NCBI RefSeq assembly: GCF_023035875.1
Contig: NZ_CP075379.1
Coordinates: 310,001-374,000 of the forward strand
Origin: Borrelia puertoricensis
GTDB lineage: Bacteria > Spirochaetota > Spirochaetia > Borreliales > Borreliaceae
Reading direction: 5' to 3'
DNA length: 64,000 bases
Positions 28,704 through 38,792 of this stretch are shown here, in pieces (positions within the stretch are counted from its first letter, which is position 1; each line of letters opens with the position of its first letter). The notes beneath the pieces were generated by a model. It did no database searches, was not told the DNA's origin, and saw nothing but the letters and a program-made list of their open reading frames with translations. The position numbers were made by a program, and so were the translations under genes.

Positions 28704-30305
28704 ATGAAATACAAAACAATAATTCTTTTTTTATCTTTGTTGATTATATGGATAACTTCATGTTCCGGTGATGAACACAAAGATAAGATAACATTTAGAG
28801 TAACAAATGAAGCCGAGCCTGATTCACTTGATCCTCAACTTGCTGCTTCTGTTCAAGCATTCAATATAATCATAAATACATTTGCGGGTTTAACAACAAG
28901 AAACACACAAACTGGAGGACATAAACCAGGATTAGCTCAATCTTGGGATATATCTGAAGATGGACTTGTATACACACTGCACTTAAGAGAAGGTATTATC
29001 TGGAGTGATGGGGTTCCTATTACTGCTGAAGGAATTCGAAAATCTTTCCTTAGAGTTTTAAATAAAGAAACAGGTTCGCAATACGTTGATATCGTCAAAT
29101 CAACAATCAAAAATGCAAAAGATTACTTCAAAGGTAAAATACCGGAATCCGAACTTGGTATTAGAACTATAGACAATTCAACTTTAGAGATAACTTTAGT
29201 TGCTCCAAAACCCTATTTTCTTGATATGTTAGCGCATCAAACATTTATACCAGTACCGGTGCATGCTATTGAAAAATATGGACAAGATTGGACCAATCCT
29301 GAAAATATAGTAGTAAGTGGTGCATATAAATTAAAGACAAGAATCCCAAATGAAAAAATAGTGCTTGAAAAAAACGATAAGTACTACAATGCCTCAAATG
29401 TCGAAATAGATGAAGTGATATTTTATCAGGTACAAGGAAACACCGCGTACAACATGTACATAAACGACGAACTTGATTTCTTAACCAAAGTAACATCAGA
29501 ATACTTAGATGAAGCTAGAATAAGAAATGACTATTATTCTCATCCTATAAATAGAGTAACCTACATGGCCTTTAACACCACCATTAAACCACTTGATAAT
29601 GTAAAGGTTAGAGAAGCCTTAACTCTTGCTATTGACAGAGAAGCACTCAACAAGATTACTCTAAAGGGTCAATCAAAACCAACAAGAAACTTAACACCAA
29701 TATTTGAGCATTATTCTTACGGGAAACAATTAAAATTATTTGACCCACAAAGAGCAAAACAACTACTAGCTGAAGCTGGTTATCCTGATGGAGCAGATTT
29801 TCCTACTCTTAAATACAAAACCTCACAACGAAATGAAATGGCAATAACTGCAGAGTTCTTGCAAGAACAACTTAAAAAAACACTAAATATTAACATTGAA
29901 ATTGAAATTGAAGAATGGACTACATTCCTAAATAGTAGAAACACAGGTAATTATCAAATATCATATATGGGATGGACAGGTGATTATTCAGATCCACTAA
30001 CATTCCTTGAAAGTCTATTTACAACAGAAAATCAAGGATTTGGAGCATATGGCTACTCAAACAAAAAATATGACAATTTAATAGAACAATCTAATTTTGC
30101 ACAAGACCCACTACAAAGACAAGACATTTTAAGACAAGCTGAGTCCATAATTATAGAACAAGATTTTCCTGTAGCTCCACTCTCAATACTCAAATCATAC
30201 TATCTCTTCAGACATGACAAATGGACTGGTTGGATTCCTAATGTTTCAGAAGCTCATCTTTATGAAGAAATAAAATATAAAAGAGAAAACATCAATAATG
30301 AATAA
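28704..30305 (+). CDS. oppA: Oligopeptide-binding lipoprotein OppA (first copy)
   Basis: Substrate-binding lipoprotein of the oligopeptide importer. The signal ends in ITSC (Cys about residue 20). The mature protein shows the peptide-binding family landmarks: NEAEPDSLDPQLAASV, GLAQSWDISEDGLVYTFHLR-like text, WSDGVPITAEGIRKSF, VVSGAYKLKTRIPNEKI, VREALTLAIDREALNKITLKG, LLAEAGYPDG and the C-terminal WTGDYSDPLTFLE. 533 residues is normal. AAGGAG precedes the ATG. A terminator at 30358 follows, so the amount of this protein can be set apart from the rest of the operon. By position it is oppA1. Confidence 0.95.
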   Translation: MKYKTIILFLSLLIIWITSCSGDEHKDKITFRVTNEAEPDSLDPQLAASVQAFNIIINTFAGLTTRNTQTGGHKPGLAQSWDISEDGLVYTLHLREGIIWSDGVPITAEGIRKSFLRVLNKETGSQYVDIVKSTIKNAKDYFKGKIPESELGIRTIDNSTLEITLVAPKPYFLDMLAHQTFIPVPVHAIEKYGQDWTNPENIVVSGAYKLKTRIPNEKIVLEKNDKYYNASNVEIDEVIFYQVQGNTAYNMYINDELDFLTKVTSEYLDEARIRNDYYSHPINRVTYMAFNTTIKPLDNVKVREALTLAIDREALNKITLKGQSKPTRNLTPIFEHYSYGKQLKLFDPQRAKQLLAEAGYPDGADFPTLKYKTSQRNEMAITAEFLQEQLKKTLNINIEIEIEEWTTFLNSRNTGNYQISYMGWTGDYSDPLTFLESLFTTENQGFGAYGYSNKKYDNLIEQSNFAQDPLQRQDILRQAESIIIEQDFPVAPLSILKSYYLFRHDKWTGWIPNVSEAHLYEEIKYKRENINNE

Positions 30306-30357
30306 TAAAATATGAAAATAACTTTAAAATTAATAAACTAATACTTAATAATGATTA

Positions 30358-30390
30358 AAAATCACTTCTATAAATTATAGGAGTGGTTTT
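30358..30390 (+). terminator. Terminator after first oppA
   Basis: A 15-bp stem (arms 30358-30372 and 30376-30390, with two G-T wobbles) and a 3-base AAT loop, its 3' arm ending in a T run. It begins about 52 bases after the oppA stop codon. Confidence 0.8.
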
Positions 30391-30736
30391 TATTACATAA
30401 TCATAACTTTTGAAATCACCTCAACATTTTTGCATCTTCATCTCTTTTATAATAGTTCATTATTTTAATTTATAACTTTTTTTATATTGAGCACCAAGTA
30501 ACTATCCAAAAAATTTAAGCAAAGATACACATCTTATTTAATATCCAATAATATTCTACATTCATATGCCTTTCTTATCATCTTTATGTATTTAAACATA
30601 CTTTATGGTACAATTGATTTTTCTACTAAATAAATTAAAATGTTCAATAAAACAAATTTTATAGAAAAAAACCTTTAAAACTTTTAACTGTTTTTAATTG
30701 AATTAAAATTAATTTTAATAAATAGGAGATAAAAGA
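30391..30736. other. Gene-free spacer between the two oppA genes
   Basis: The gap from 30306 to 30736 is the only one over 300 bases without a gene. After the terminator it holds no frame worth calling and no recognisable remnant of a third oppA. The visible features are an 18-bp perfect palindrome at 30702-30719, directly before the ribosome-binding site AGGAG of the second oppA, and several weak promoter-like boxes (for example TACAAT near 30610). It probably carries the promoter of oppA2. Confidence 0.55.
30702..30719. promoter_or_regulatory. 18-bp perfect palindrome upstream of second oppA
   Basis: ATTAAAATT-AATTTTAAT is fully self-complementary and ends five bases before the ribosome-binding site of oppA2. 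It could be a repressor site or a weak RNA hairpin near the ribosome-binding site. Only A and T are used, so chance is a real alternative. Confidence 0.35.
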
Positions 30737-32323
30737 ATGAAAATAAAAAGACATACGTTTATGATATTTTTCTTAATAGCTATTTTATCCTGCGGTAAGG
30801 AAAGCAGCAAAGAAAATTTGTCTTTTAAAATCAGCATGGGAGGAGAACCTAAATCAATAGATCCACAATTAACTGAAGACAAAATAGGTGCAATTATGGT
30901 CGCACAAATGTTTAGTGGTATAGTAGATGGTGACTCAAAAACCGGTGGATACAAGCCAGGACTAGCTCAATCTTGGGACATATCCGATGATGGAACTATA
31001 TATACATTTCACTTACGAAAAGATATCGTTTGGAGTGACGGGGTCCCTATTACTGCTGAAGGTATAAGAAGATCTTATCTTAGGATGTTAAATAAAGATA
31101 CAGCATCAAATTATGTCGGTATGATTAAGTCAACAATCAAAAATGCACAAGATTACTTTGAAGGCAAAATACCGGAATCTGAACTCGGCATTAAAACTAT
31201 AGATGAATTGACACTAGAGATCTCTATTGTTACTCCAAAAGCTTATTTTTTAGATATGCTAGTGCACCAATCTTTCACGCCAGTACCAGTTCATGCTATT
31301 GAAAAATATGGAAAAAACTGGACAAATCCTGAAAACATGGTAGTAAGTGGTGCATACAAACTAAAGGAAAGAAAACCCAACGAAAAAATATCACTTATAA
31401 AAAATGATAAATACTTCAACGCTAAAAACATTGAATTACAAGAACTTATATTTTACACAATAAATGATGCATCAACTGCCTATAGAATGTATGAAAATAA
31501 TGAAATTGATATGCTTACGTATGGAGCAATTCCACCTGATTTAATAAAAGAAATAAAATTAAGAAATGATTATTATTCATCTGCTATTAATGGTCTTTAC
31601 TACTTCTCATTTAACACACAAGTCAAACCTCTTGATAATGTAAAGGTCAGAGAAGCTTTAACTCTTGCTATTGATAGAGAAACATTAACAAAAAAAGTTA
31701 TAGATAATGGCTCTATTCCTACAAGAAATATAAGCCCAAATTTTCATCATTATTCTTACGGCAAACCACTAGAATTATTTAATCCACAAAGAGCAAAAGA
31801 ACTAATGGCTGAAGCTGGTTATCCTAATGGTAAAGATTTCCCTCAACTAAAACTCAAATATAATACAAATGAAAATCACAAAAAAATTACTGAATTTATT
31901 CAAAATCAATGGGAAAAAATTTTAAACATCAATATTGTACTTGAAAATGAAGAATGGGCATCATTCTTAGAAACCAAACAAAAAGGAAATTATGAAATAG
32001 CAAGATCTGGTTGGCTGGGTGATTATTCAGATCCATTAACATTCTTCAGTTTATTCCAAAAAGAATTTGCACATTTTTCCTCATACAAGTACTTTAATAA
32101 AGAATATGAAAATTTAATAAACCAATCTGATCTCGAGCAAAATCCAATTAAAAGACAAAACATTTTAAGACAAGCTGAAGCAATAATTATAAATAAAGAT
32201 TTCCCTGTAGCCCCAATATACATATATGCAGGAAATTACCTATTCAAAAATGACAAATGGACCGGTTGGATACCTAATATTCCAGAAAGATTTAATTTCT
32301 CTGAAATTAAAAGAATCAAATAA
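30737..32323 (+). CDS. oppA: Oligopeptide-binding lipoprotein OppA (second copy)
   Basis: Paralogue of the upstream oppA with the same landmarks throughout: a signal ending LSCG (Cys about 18), SMGGEPKSIDPQLTED, KPGLAQSWDISDDGTIYTFHLR, WSDGVPITAEGIRRSY, VREALTLAIDRETLTK and WLGDYSDPLTFFS. Differences cluster in the middle and the C-terminal lobe, where peptide side chains are contacted, which fits a different peptide preference. Start ATG with GGAG at good spacing. The last four codons and the stop are part of a 29-bp inverted repeat. By position it would be oppA2; no third copy follows. Confidence 0.94.
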   Translation: MKIKRHTFMIFFLIAILSCGKESSKENLSFKISMGGEPKSIDPQLTEDKIGAIMVAQMFSGIVDGDSKTGGYKPGLAQSWDISDDGTIYTFHLRKDIVWSDGVPITAEGIRRSYLRMLNKDTASNYVGMIKSTIKNAQDYFEGKIPESELGIKTIDELTLEISIVTPKAYFLDMLVHQSFTPVPVHAIEKYGKNWTNPENMVVSGAYKLKERKPNEKISLIKNDKYFNAKNIELQELIFYTINDASTAYRMYENNEIDMLTYGAIPPDLIKEIKLRNDYYSSAINGLYYFSFNTQVKPLDNVKVREALTLAIDRETLTKKVIDNGSIPTRNISPNFHHYSYGKPLELFNPQRAKELMAEAGYPNGKDFPQLKLKYNTNENHKKITEFIQNQWEKILNINIVLENEEWASFLETKQKGNYEIARSGWLGDYSDPLTFFSLFQKEFAHFSSYKYFNKEYENLINQSDLEQNPIKRQNILRQAEAIIINKDFPVAPIYIYAGNYLFKNDKWTGWIPNIPERFNFSEIKRIK

Positions 32324-32374
32324 AAATAAACAGACATCTATTAAAATAGATGTCTGTTTATTTTTATTTGATTC
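32313..32374 (+). terminator. Perfect 29-bp inverted repeat overlapping the oppA2 stop codon
   Basis: Arms 32313-32341 and 32346-32374 are exact reverse complements with a TAAA loop. The left arm includes the last codons and the TAA of oppA2. A TTTTCT follows on the plus strand. It will form a very stable RNA hairpin that could end transcription, protect the oppA message from 3' exonucleases, or act in both directions. It separates the abundant binding protein from the membrane components. Confidence 0.85.
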
Positions 32375-32547
32375 TTTTCTTTAAAAATTGTAATTTATAT
32401 ATTAATGAATAAAATAAGGCTAGCTTAATGACGTGAATTTTCCCAATTAAAATAAATTGAATATTTTTCAAAAAAAATTCAATCTCATATGTTAGAATTA
32501 CTAACTATACAACGAAAAAAATCTTTCTGTTATAATAAGGAGCAATT

Positions 32548-33468
32548 ATGTTAAAGTTTACCATGCAAAAAATACTGGAAACAATACCAACTTTAATAGT
32601 TATAATTTTTTTGTGTTTTTTAATAATGAGGCTTGCTCCCGGAAACCCATTTAATTCTGAAAAACCAATTGACCCTCAAGTCAAAGAAAAATTGATGAAA
32701 AAATACCATCTTGACAAACCTTTTTATGTGCAAGCTTACTACTACATCACAAACATTTTAAAAGGAGACTTTGGACCATCATTAGTAAAGAAAGATTTAA
32801 ATGTAAATCAATACATAAAATTAGGATTTCCTAAATCATTTACAATTGGAATAATAAGCCTAATAATATCTCTCGCACTTGGAATTTTGCTAGGATCATT
32901 AGCAGCGATCAAAAAAAATACTCGCACCGATTATATAATAAGATTAGCGGTAATATGTGGAATTTCTGTACCCACCTTTGTGATTGGTCCTCTTTTACAA
33001 TATTTTTTATCTATAAAATTAAAATTATTTTACACTTCTGGATGGATTTCAGAACGAGGCGGTCTTACAAATTTAATTATGCCAATATTAACAATGAGTT
33101 TGCCATGGACAGCTATTTTTACACGCATTATTAGAGGTTCTATGTTAGAAATACTAAAGAGCGATTTTGTAAGAACAGCAAAAGCTAAAGGATTAAGCTT
33201 TAATGTAATAATCAGAAAGCACGTGTTAGTAGGCTCCATACTTCCTTTAGTAAGTTATATAGGGCCTGCATTTGCTGGTATAATTTCTGGCAGTATGATT
33301 ATTGAACAAATATTTAGAATTGCTGGGATGGGTACATTTACAGTAGAATCATCTCTAAACAGGGATTATCCACTACTAATGGGTTCACTATTAATATATT
33401 CAACAATATTGCTCATTTCCATTTTAGCATCTGATATTGCTTATAAAAAACTTGATCCAAGAACATAG
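32548..33468 (+). CDS. oppB: Oligopeptide ABC importer permease OppB
   Basis: First membrane subunit of the peptide importer. The 306 residues hold six helices, the N-terminal ETIPTLIVIIFLCFLIMRLAPGNPF block typical of OppB/DppB, and the cytoplasmic EAA loop (FVRTAKAKGLSFNVIIRKHVL) that docks on the ATPases, near residue 213. AAGGAG precedes the ATG. The 224 bases upstream contain the long hairpin and a second AT-rich inverted repeat, so oppB is probably partly separated in expression from oppA2. oppC starts nine bases after its stop. Confidence 0.95.
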   Translation: MLKFTMQKILETIPTLIVIIFLCFLIMRLAPGNPFNSEKPIDPQVKEKLMKKYHLDKPFYVQAYYYITNILKGDFGPSLVKKDLNVNQYIKLGFPKSFTIGIISLIISLALGILLGSLAAIKKNTRTDYIIRLAVICGISVPTFVIGPLLQYFLSIKLKLFYTSGWISERGGLTNLIMPILTMSLPWTAIFTRIIRGSMLEILKSDFVRTAKAKGLSFNVIIRKHVLVGSILPLVSYIGPAFAGIISGSMIIEQIFRIAGMGTFTVESSLNRDYPLLMGSLLIYSTILLISILASDIAYKKLDPRT

Positions 33469-33477
33469 GAGAACAAA

Positions 33478-34530
33478 ATGAACGAACACAAACAGCAAGA
33501 CACCTACGTAGAAATCCACACAGCAAACAAAAGGGCTTGGTTAAGATTCAAGGAAAATAAACTTGCGTTTATTAGCATATTTATTATCGGATTTTATATA
33601 CTAATTGCAATACTTCAACCAATATTACCAATATACAAATATCATACTCAAGTAGTAGAACATGCCGATTTGCCCCCATCTCTTAAATATGCTGGAGAAT
33701 TATGGTATGAAAAGGAACTTCATTTCATAAAAAGATTATCGGCAAAGGAAAAACGAGAAATCAATAAGGAAGAAAAATCACAACTAGAAGAGATAAAAAG
33801 AAAAATAGAGACCGAGGTTCAAATAATTGATGGAAAAGAAATCAAAATACACAAAAGAATATATCTACTAGGAACAGATAATCTTGGACGAGATTTACTT
33901 GCAAGAATAATACAAGGAAGTCAAATATCAATATCTGTAGGTTTTATTGGAGCAGTAATATCAATGATCATAGGCACTATAATAGGTGCAATAGCAGGCT
34001 TTTTTGGTGGTATTATCGATAGGATAATAACTAAAATAATAGAAATTTTTTACGTCTTACCTACTTTGCTTGTCATAATAATTTTAATGACTGTTATGGA
34101 AAGAAATATAATTGGAGTATTTATTGCAATTAGCATTATCTCATGGCTAACAATTGCTAGGATCGTAAGAGGGCAAGTAAAATCACTTGCAAGATCTGAA
34201 TTTATACAGGCGGCTAGAACACTAGGTGCAACAAATAAGAGAATGATATTTAAACATTTAATTCCTAATAGCTTTGGCATGATAATAATTATTACAACAA
34301 TGAATGTTCCATCATTCATTATGCTTGAATCATTTTTATCATTCTTAGGTTTGGGAATATCAGCACCAATGACTAGTTGGGGAGAATTAATCAAAAACGG
34401 AATCCCCACATTTATTGAATACCCATGGAAAATTTTTATCCCAGCAACAGTCATGACAATATTTTTACTATTTATGAACTTTTTAGGTGATGGATTACGA
34501 GATGCATTTGATCCAAAAAGCAATCTCTAG
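33478..34530 (+). CDS. oppC: Oligopeptide ABC importer permease OppC
   Basis: Second membrane subunit. A cytoplasmic N-terminus with AWLRFKENKLAFISIFIIGFYIL is the OppC N-terminal signature. A large charged periplasmic segment (about residues 60-135) follows, then LLGTDNLGRDLLARIIQGSQIS, which is diagnostic of OppC/DppC, and the EAA loop FIQAARTLGATNKRMIFKHLIPN. 350 residues is slightly longer than usual because of the charged insert rich in Glu and Lys. A GGAG site precedes the ATG; oppD follows after ten bases. Confidence 0.95.
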   Translation: MNEHKQQDTYVEIHTANKRAWLRFKENKLAFISIFIIGFYILIAILQPILPIYKYHTQVVEHADLPPSLKYAGELWYEKELHFIKRLSAKEKREINKEEKSQLEEIKRKIETEVQIIDGKEIKIHKRIYLLGTDNLGRDLLARIIQGSQISISVGFIGAVISMIIGTIIGAIAGFFGGIIDRIITKIIEIFYVLPTLLVIIILMTVMERNIIGVFIAISIISWLTIARIVRGQVKSLARSEFIQAARTLGATNKRMIFKHLIPNSFGMIIIITTMNVPSFIMLESFLSFLGLGISAPMTSWGELIKNGIPTFIEYPWKIFIPATVMTIFLLFMNFLGDGLRDAFDPKSNL

Positions 34531-34540
34531 GAGACATTAA

Positions 34541-35416
34541 ATGAAAGAAGACTATATACTAGATATAAGAGATTTATCAATTGAGTTTAAATTAAAGCAT
34601 ACAACAATATATCCTGTAAGCAATATAAACTTAAAAATGAAAAAAGGGGAAATTAGGGCTATTGTTGGAGAATCTGGTAGCGGTAAATCTGTCACAAGCA
34701 TGGCAATACTAAAATTACTTCCTGAAATTACGACAGTATACAAAACCGGTGAAATACTATTCGAAGGACAAGATTTACTAAAACTTAGTGAAAAAGAATT
34801 TCAAAATATTAGAGGCAATAAAATAGCAATGATATTCCAAGATCCAATGACTTCGCTAAATCCATATTTAAGAATATCCACACAAATTGAAGAAACAATA
34901 ATGTTACATCAAAAATTAAACAAAAAAACAGCAAAACAAAAAGCAATAGAAATGTTAAAAACAGTTGGTGTTATAAATGCAGAAGAGCGAATAGAACATT
35001 ATCCACACCAATTTTCAGGAGGAATGAGACAAAGGGTTATGATTGCAATGGCTCTCAGTTGCCATCCATCATTATTAATTGCAGACGAGCCAACCACAGC
35101 TCTCGATGTCACAATCCAAGAACAAATATTACTACTCATAAAAAACCTGTCTAAAAAATTTAATACCTCCACCATATTAATAACCCATGATTTAGGTGTA
35201 GTGGCAGAAATATGCGATACAGTTTCTGTAATGTACCAAGGAAAATTTGTAGAAGAAGGTACAGTACAAGAAATATTTAAAAACCCTAAACATCCATATA
35301 CAATTGGGCTTCTAAAATCAATACTTACTCTTGATAAGGATCCAAACGAAAAACTTTATTCAATTAAAGATAATCCTACTGGGGCTATTACAAACAAAAT
35401 GGGGGACTTTAAATGA
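34541..35416 (+). CDS. oppD: Oligopeptide ABC importer ATPase OppD, short C-terminus
   Basis: One of two ATPases driving the importer. Walker A GESGSGKSVTS is near residue 44, the Q-loop IFQDPMTSLNP near 97, the signature FSGGMRQRVMIAMAL near 155, Walker B LLIADEPTTALD near 178 and the switch HDLG near 211, all intact. At 291 residues it ends soon after the ABC fold. The usual oligopeptide-transporter C-terminal domain with its conserved proline-rich and cysteine-rich segment is missing, and no Cys occurs after about residue 230. It overlaps oppF by four bases (ATGA). Confidence 0.94.
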   Translation: MKEDYILDIRDLSIEFKLKHTTIYPVSNINLKMKKGEIRAIVGESGSGKSVTSMAILKLLPEITTVYKTGEILFEGQDLLKLSEKEFQNIRGNKIAMIFQDPMTSLNPYLRISTQIEETIMLHQKLNKKTAKQKAIEMLKTVGVINAEERIEHYPHQFSGGMRQRVMIAMALSCHPSLLIADEPTTALDVTIQEQILLLIKNLSKKFNTSTILITHDLGVVAEICDTVSVMYQGKFVEEGTVQEIFKNPKHPYTIGLLKSILTLDKDPNEKLYSIKDNPTGAITNKMGDFK

Positions 35417-36402
35417 AAAATGAAAAAGACATAATTCTTAAAGTAGAAAACTTAGTACAAACATTCACAATTGGGGAAAACTTTTTATTTTGGAAAAATA
35501 AACGTAATGTAAATGCTGTAAATGGGATCAGTTTTGAAGTTGAGCGTAACAAAACATTAGGACTGGTTGGAGAATCTGGATGTGGAAAATCAACAACCTT
35601 AAGAGCAATAATGCAGCTATACAAACCAACATCTGGCAACATATATTTCAATGGAAAAGATATTACTAAACTGTCAAAAAGAGAACTGCTAAAGACAAAA
35701 AAAGACATGCAAATGGTATTCCAAGATCCACATACATCCCTCAATCCAAGAATGACAATAAAAGAAATAATAGCAGAACCACTAGTGATATACAACGAAA
35801 ATAAAATTTTCCCAAGAACCAAGCAAGAAATAGAAAAAAGAGTAAATGAATTAATGGATATTACTGGACTTGCAAAAAGCATGCTATCTAGGTATCCACA
35901 CGAATTCTCAGGAGGACAAAGACAAAGAATAGGGATAGCAAGAGCACTTGCTCTAAATCCCAAACTCTTACTGCTAGACGAAGCCGTATCTGCACTAGAT
36001 GTATCAATAAGAGCACAAATTTTAAATTTACTTAAAGATTTACAAAAAGAATTGAATTTATCTTATCTATTCATTTCACACGACTTGACAGTAGTAAAAT
36101 ACATGAGCGATAAAATTGCCGTAATGTATCTGGGAATCATTTTAGAAATTGCGCCTAGAGAAATTTTATTCTCAAACCCTAAGCATCCATACACTAAAAC
36201 ATTAATAGCGTCTATTCCTGAAATTGATCCTGAAAAAATAAAAAACAAAACTATCAAGCTTGATGAACCATCCCTAACAAATATACGACACACATCTATA
36301 ACACCAGAAAATGCAACTCTTGAGGAAGTAGAAAAGGATCATTTCGTATCTAAGTACCTTTTTGATGAAATGAATAATCTGATAAATAAAAATGATACTT
36401 AA
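35413..36402 (+). CDS. oppF: Oligopeptide ABC importer ATPase OppF
   Basis: Second ATPase of the pair. Walker A GESGCGKSTTL is near residue 57, Q-loop VFQDPHTSLNP near 104, signature FSGGQRQRIGIARAL near 163, Walker B LLLLDEAVSALD near 186 and switch SHDL near 219. The C-terminal tail past residue 270 is present but carries no cysteine, so the iron-sulfur motif of many OppF/DppF relatives is absent. Its start overlaps oppD as ATGA. The stop codon lies inside a 14-bp inverted repeat that closes the operon. Confidence 0.95.
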   Translation: MKNEKDIILKVENLVQTFTIGENFLFWKNKRNVNAVNGISFEVERNKTLGLVGESGCGKSTTLRAIMQLYKPTSGNIYFNGKDITKLSKRELLKTKKDMQMVFQDPHTSLNPRMTIKEIIAEPLVIYNENKIFPRTKQEIEKRVNELMDITGLAKSMLSRYPHEFSGGQRQRIGIARALALNPKLLLLDEAVSALDVSIRAQILNLLKDLQKELNLSYLFISHDLTVVKYMSDKIAVMYLGIILEIAPREILFSNPKHPYTKTLIASIPEIDPEKIKNKTIKLDEPSLTNIRHTSITPENATLEEVEKDHFVSKYLFDEMNNLINKNDT

Positions 36403-36428
36403 GACAAATAAACTTTTATTTGTCTTAA
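36399..36428 (+). terminator. Inverted repeat overlapping the oppF stop codon
   Basis: Arms 36399-36412 and 36415-36428 are exact reverse complements (TTAAGACAAATAAA on the left). The TAA stop of oppF is part of the left arm, the same layout as at the end of oppA2. The right arm is T-rich but no long T run follows, so termination may be partial. Confidence 0.7.
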
Positions 36429-36559
36429 CCCAGATTTCCATATTTAGGCCTTACAAAACAATGTGAATTATTAACTTAATTCAGCATAAATTTTATATTT
36501 CCATATATAAATTGTATTAAGAATTGCTAACAAAAACTCCAATTCTTACCTTCAAGCGA

Positions 36560-37315
36560 TTAATTATCAAAATAAGAGACTTCAAAATCCATCTTATTAT
36601 CCATACCTTCAACCGAATATAGATTAATTCTATTAACATTATTCTTATCTATAACTTTATTTCCAGAATCGACAAAATAATAATAAATTCTACCCTTAGG
36701 AAGGTCTTTAAGCTTAATAGTATATACCCCTTTATAGGGTTCTTGTTCAACCAATCTATTTAAAAATGGATTAAAATTATTAAAATTGCCAGCTATTGTC
36801 ACAATCTGTCCAGGACGACCTATATAAAAAATTTCAACTTCTCTTCCATCAGAAGAATCAATAGGATTGCGTAAAGACACGTAACTATGATCTACACCTA
36901 TATCAATTATAGAGAATGGTATTAAGTCTTTATTAAACACTACATTTTTATTATATTCATCATTTGTCCAGATACCATCTACAACAAGCCTATACTTAAT
37001 GCTACCAACTCCATGAGGAAGATTAATCTTTACAAAAAAAAGTCCATACCTATTCTTCTTAAATAAATACTTTTTTGCATAACCATCAAAATCAAAAGCA
37101 GCAAAAATTTTCCTAATACCCTTATTCGAAGGATAAAACATAATGACTCTCTTAGAGTCAACAATTGGTGACAAATTATCCTTTCTTGTTGAAACTTCTA
37201 AAAACTCATTTAAAGATAAATCAAAATTTTCAATTACATAACACTGTGAACGAATATTAAAAATATTAAAGAAAAAGAATATAAAATAAAATAGCGAACC
37301 TAAAATTCTTTCCAT
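36560..37315 (-). CDS. Exported protein with CBM48/glycogen-binding-like domains (P26-like)
   Basis: The 251 residues start with a long hydrophobic export signal (GSLFYFIFFFFNIFNIRSQC; a Cys after it is not in a good lipobox). Two E-set-like units follow. The second is clear: IVTIAGNFNNFNPFLNRL, YTIKLKDLPKGRIYYYFVD, as in the carbohydrate-binding module 48 of glycogen-branching enzymes and AMPK. The first (IRKIFAAFDFDGYAKKYLF, VKINLPHGVGSIKYRLVVDG) looks like a weaker repeat. There is no catalytic domain. By position it is the protein called P26 in Lyme Borrelia. It is antisense to the flanking opp and eno genes. Confidence 0.75.
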   Translation of the reverse strand: MERILGSLFYFIFFFFNIFNIRSQCYVIENFDLSLNEFLEVSTRKDNLSPIVDSKRVIMFYPSNKGIRKIFAAFDFDGYAKKYLFKKNRYGLFFVKINLPHGVGSIKYRLVVDGIWTNDEYNKNVVFNKDLIPFSIIDIGVDHSYVSLRNPIDSSDGREVEIFYIGRPGQIVTIAGNFNNFNPFLNRLVEQEPYKGVYTIKLKDLPKGRIYYYFVDSGNKVIDKNNVNRINLYSVEGMDNKMDFEVSYFDN

Positions 37316-37338
37316 GATTTAATTATAAAATCCAATAA

Positions 37339-38742
<1,404 letters not shown>

Positions 38743-38751
38743 TAACAACTG

Positions 38752-38777
38752 AAGCCCTCATAAGAGGGCTTTTTTTC
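38752..38777 (+). terminator. Rho-independent terminator after eno
   Basis: An 8-bp stem, AAGCCCTC with its complement and an ATAA loop, followed by a run of T. This is the most GC-rich classical terminator in the window. It lies between the convergent eno and rpsI genes, but the T run serves only the plus strand. Confidence 0.93.
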
Positions 38778-38792
38778 ATACAAACAAAATAC

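Noticed and set aside
34050-34523. 157-codon antisense frame inside oppC
   Set aside because: It is fully inside a well-supported permease gene on the other strand and has no protein-like family signal or ribosome-binding site.
35409-35963. 184-codon antisense frame over oppF
   Set aside because: It mirrors the conserved OppF ATPase coding sequence; a long shadow frame caused by codon bias.
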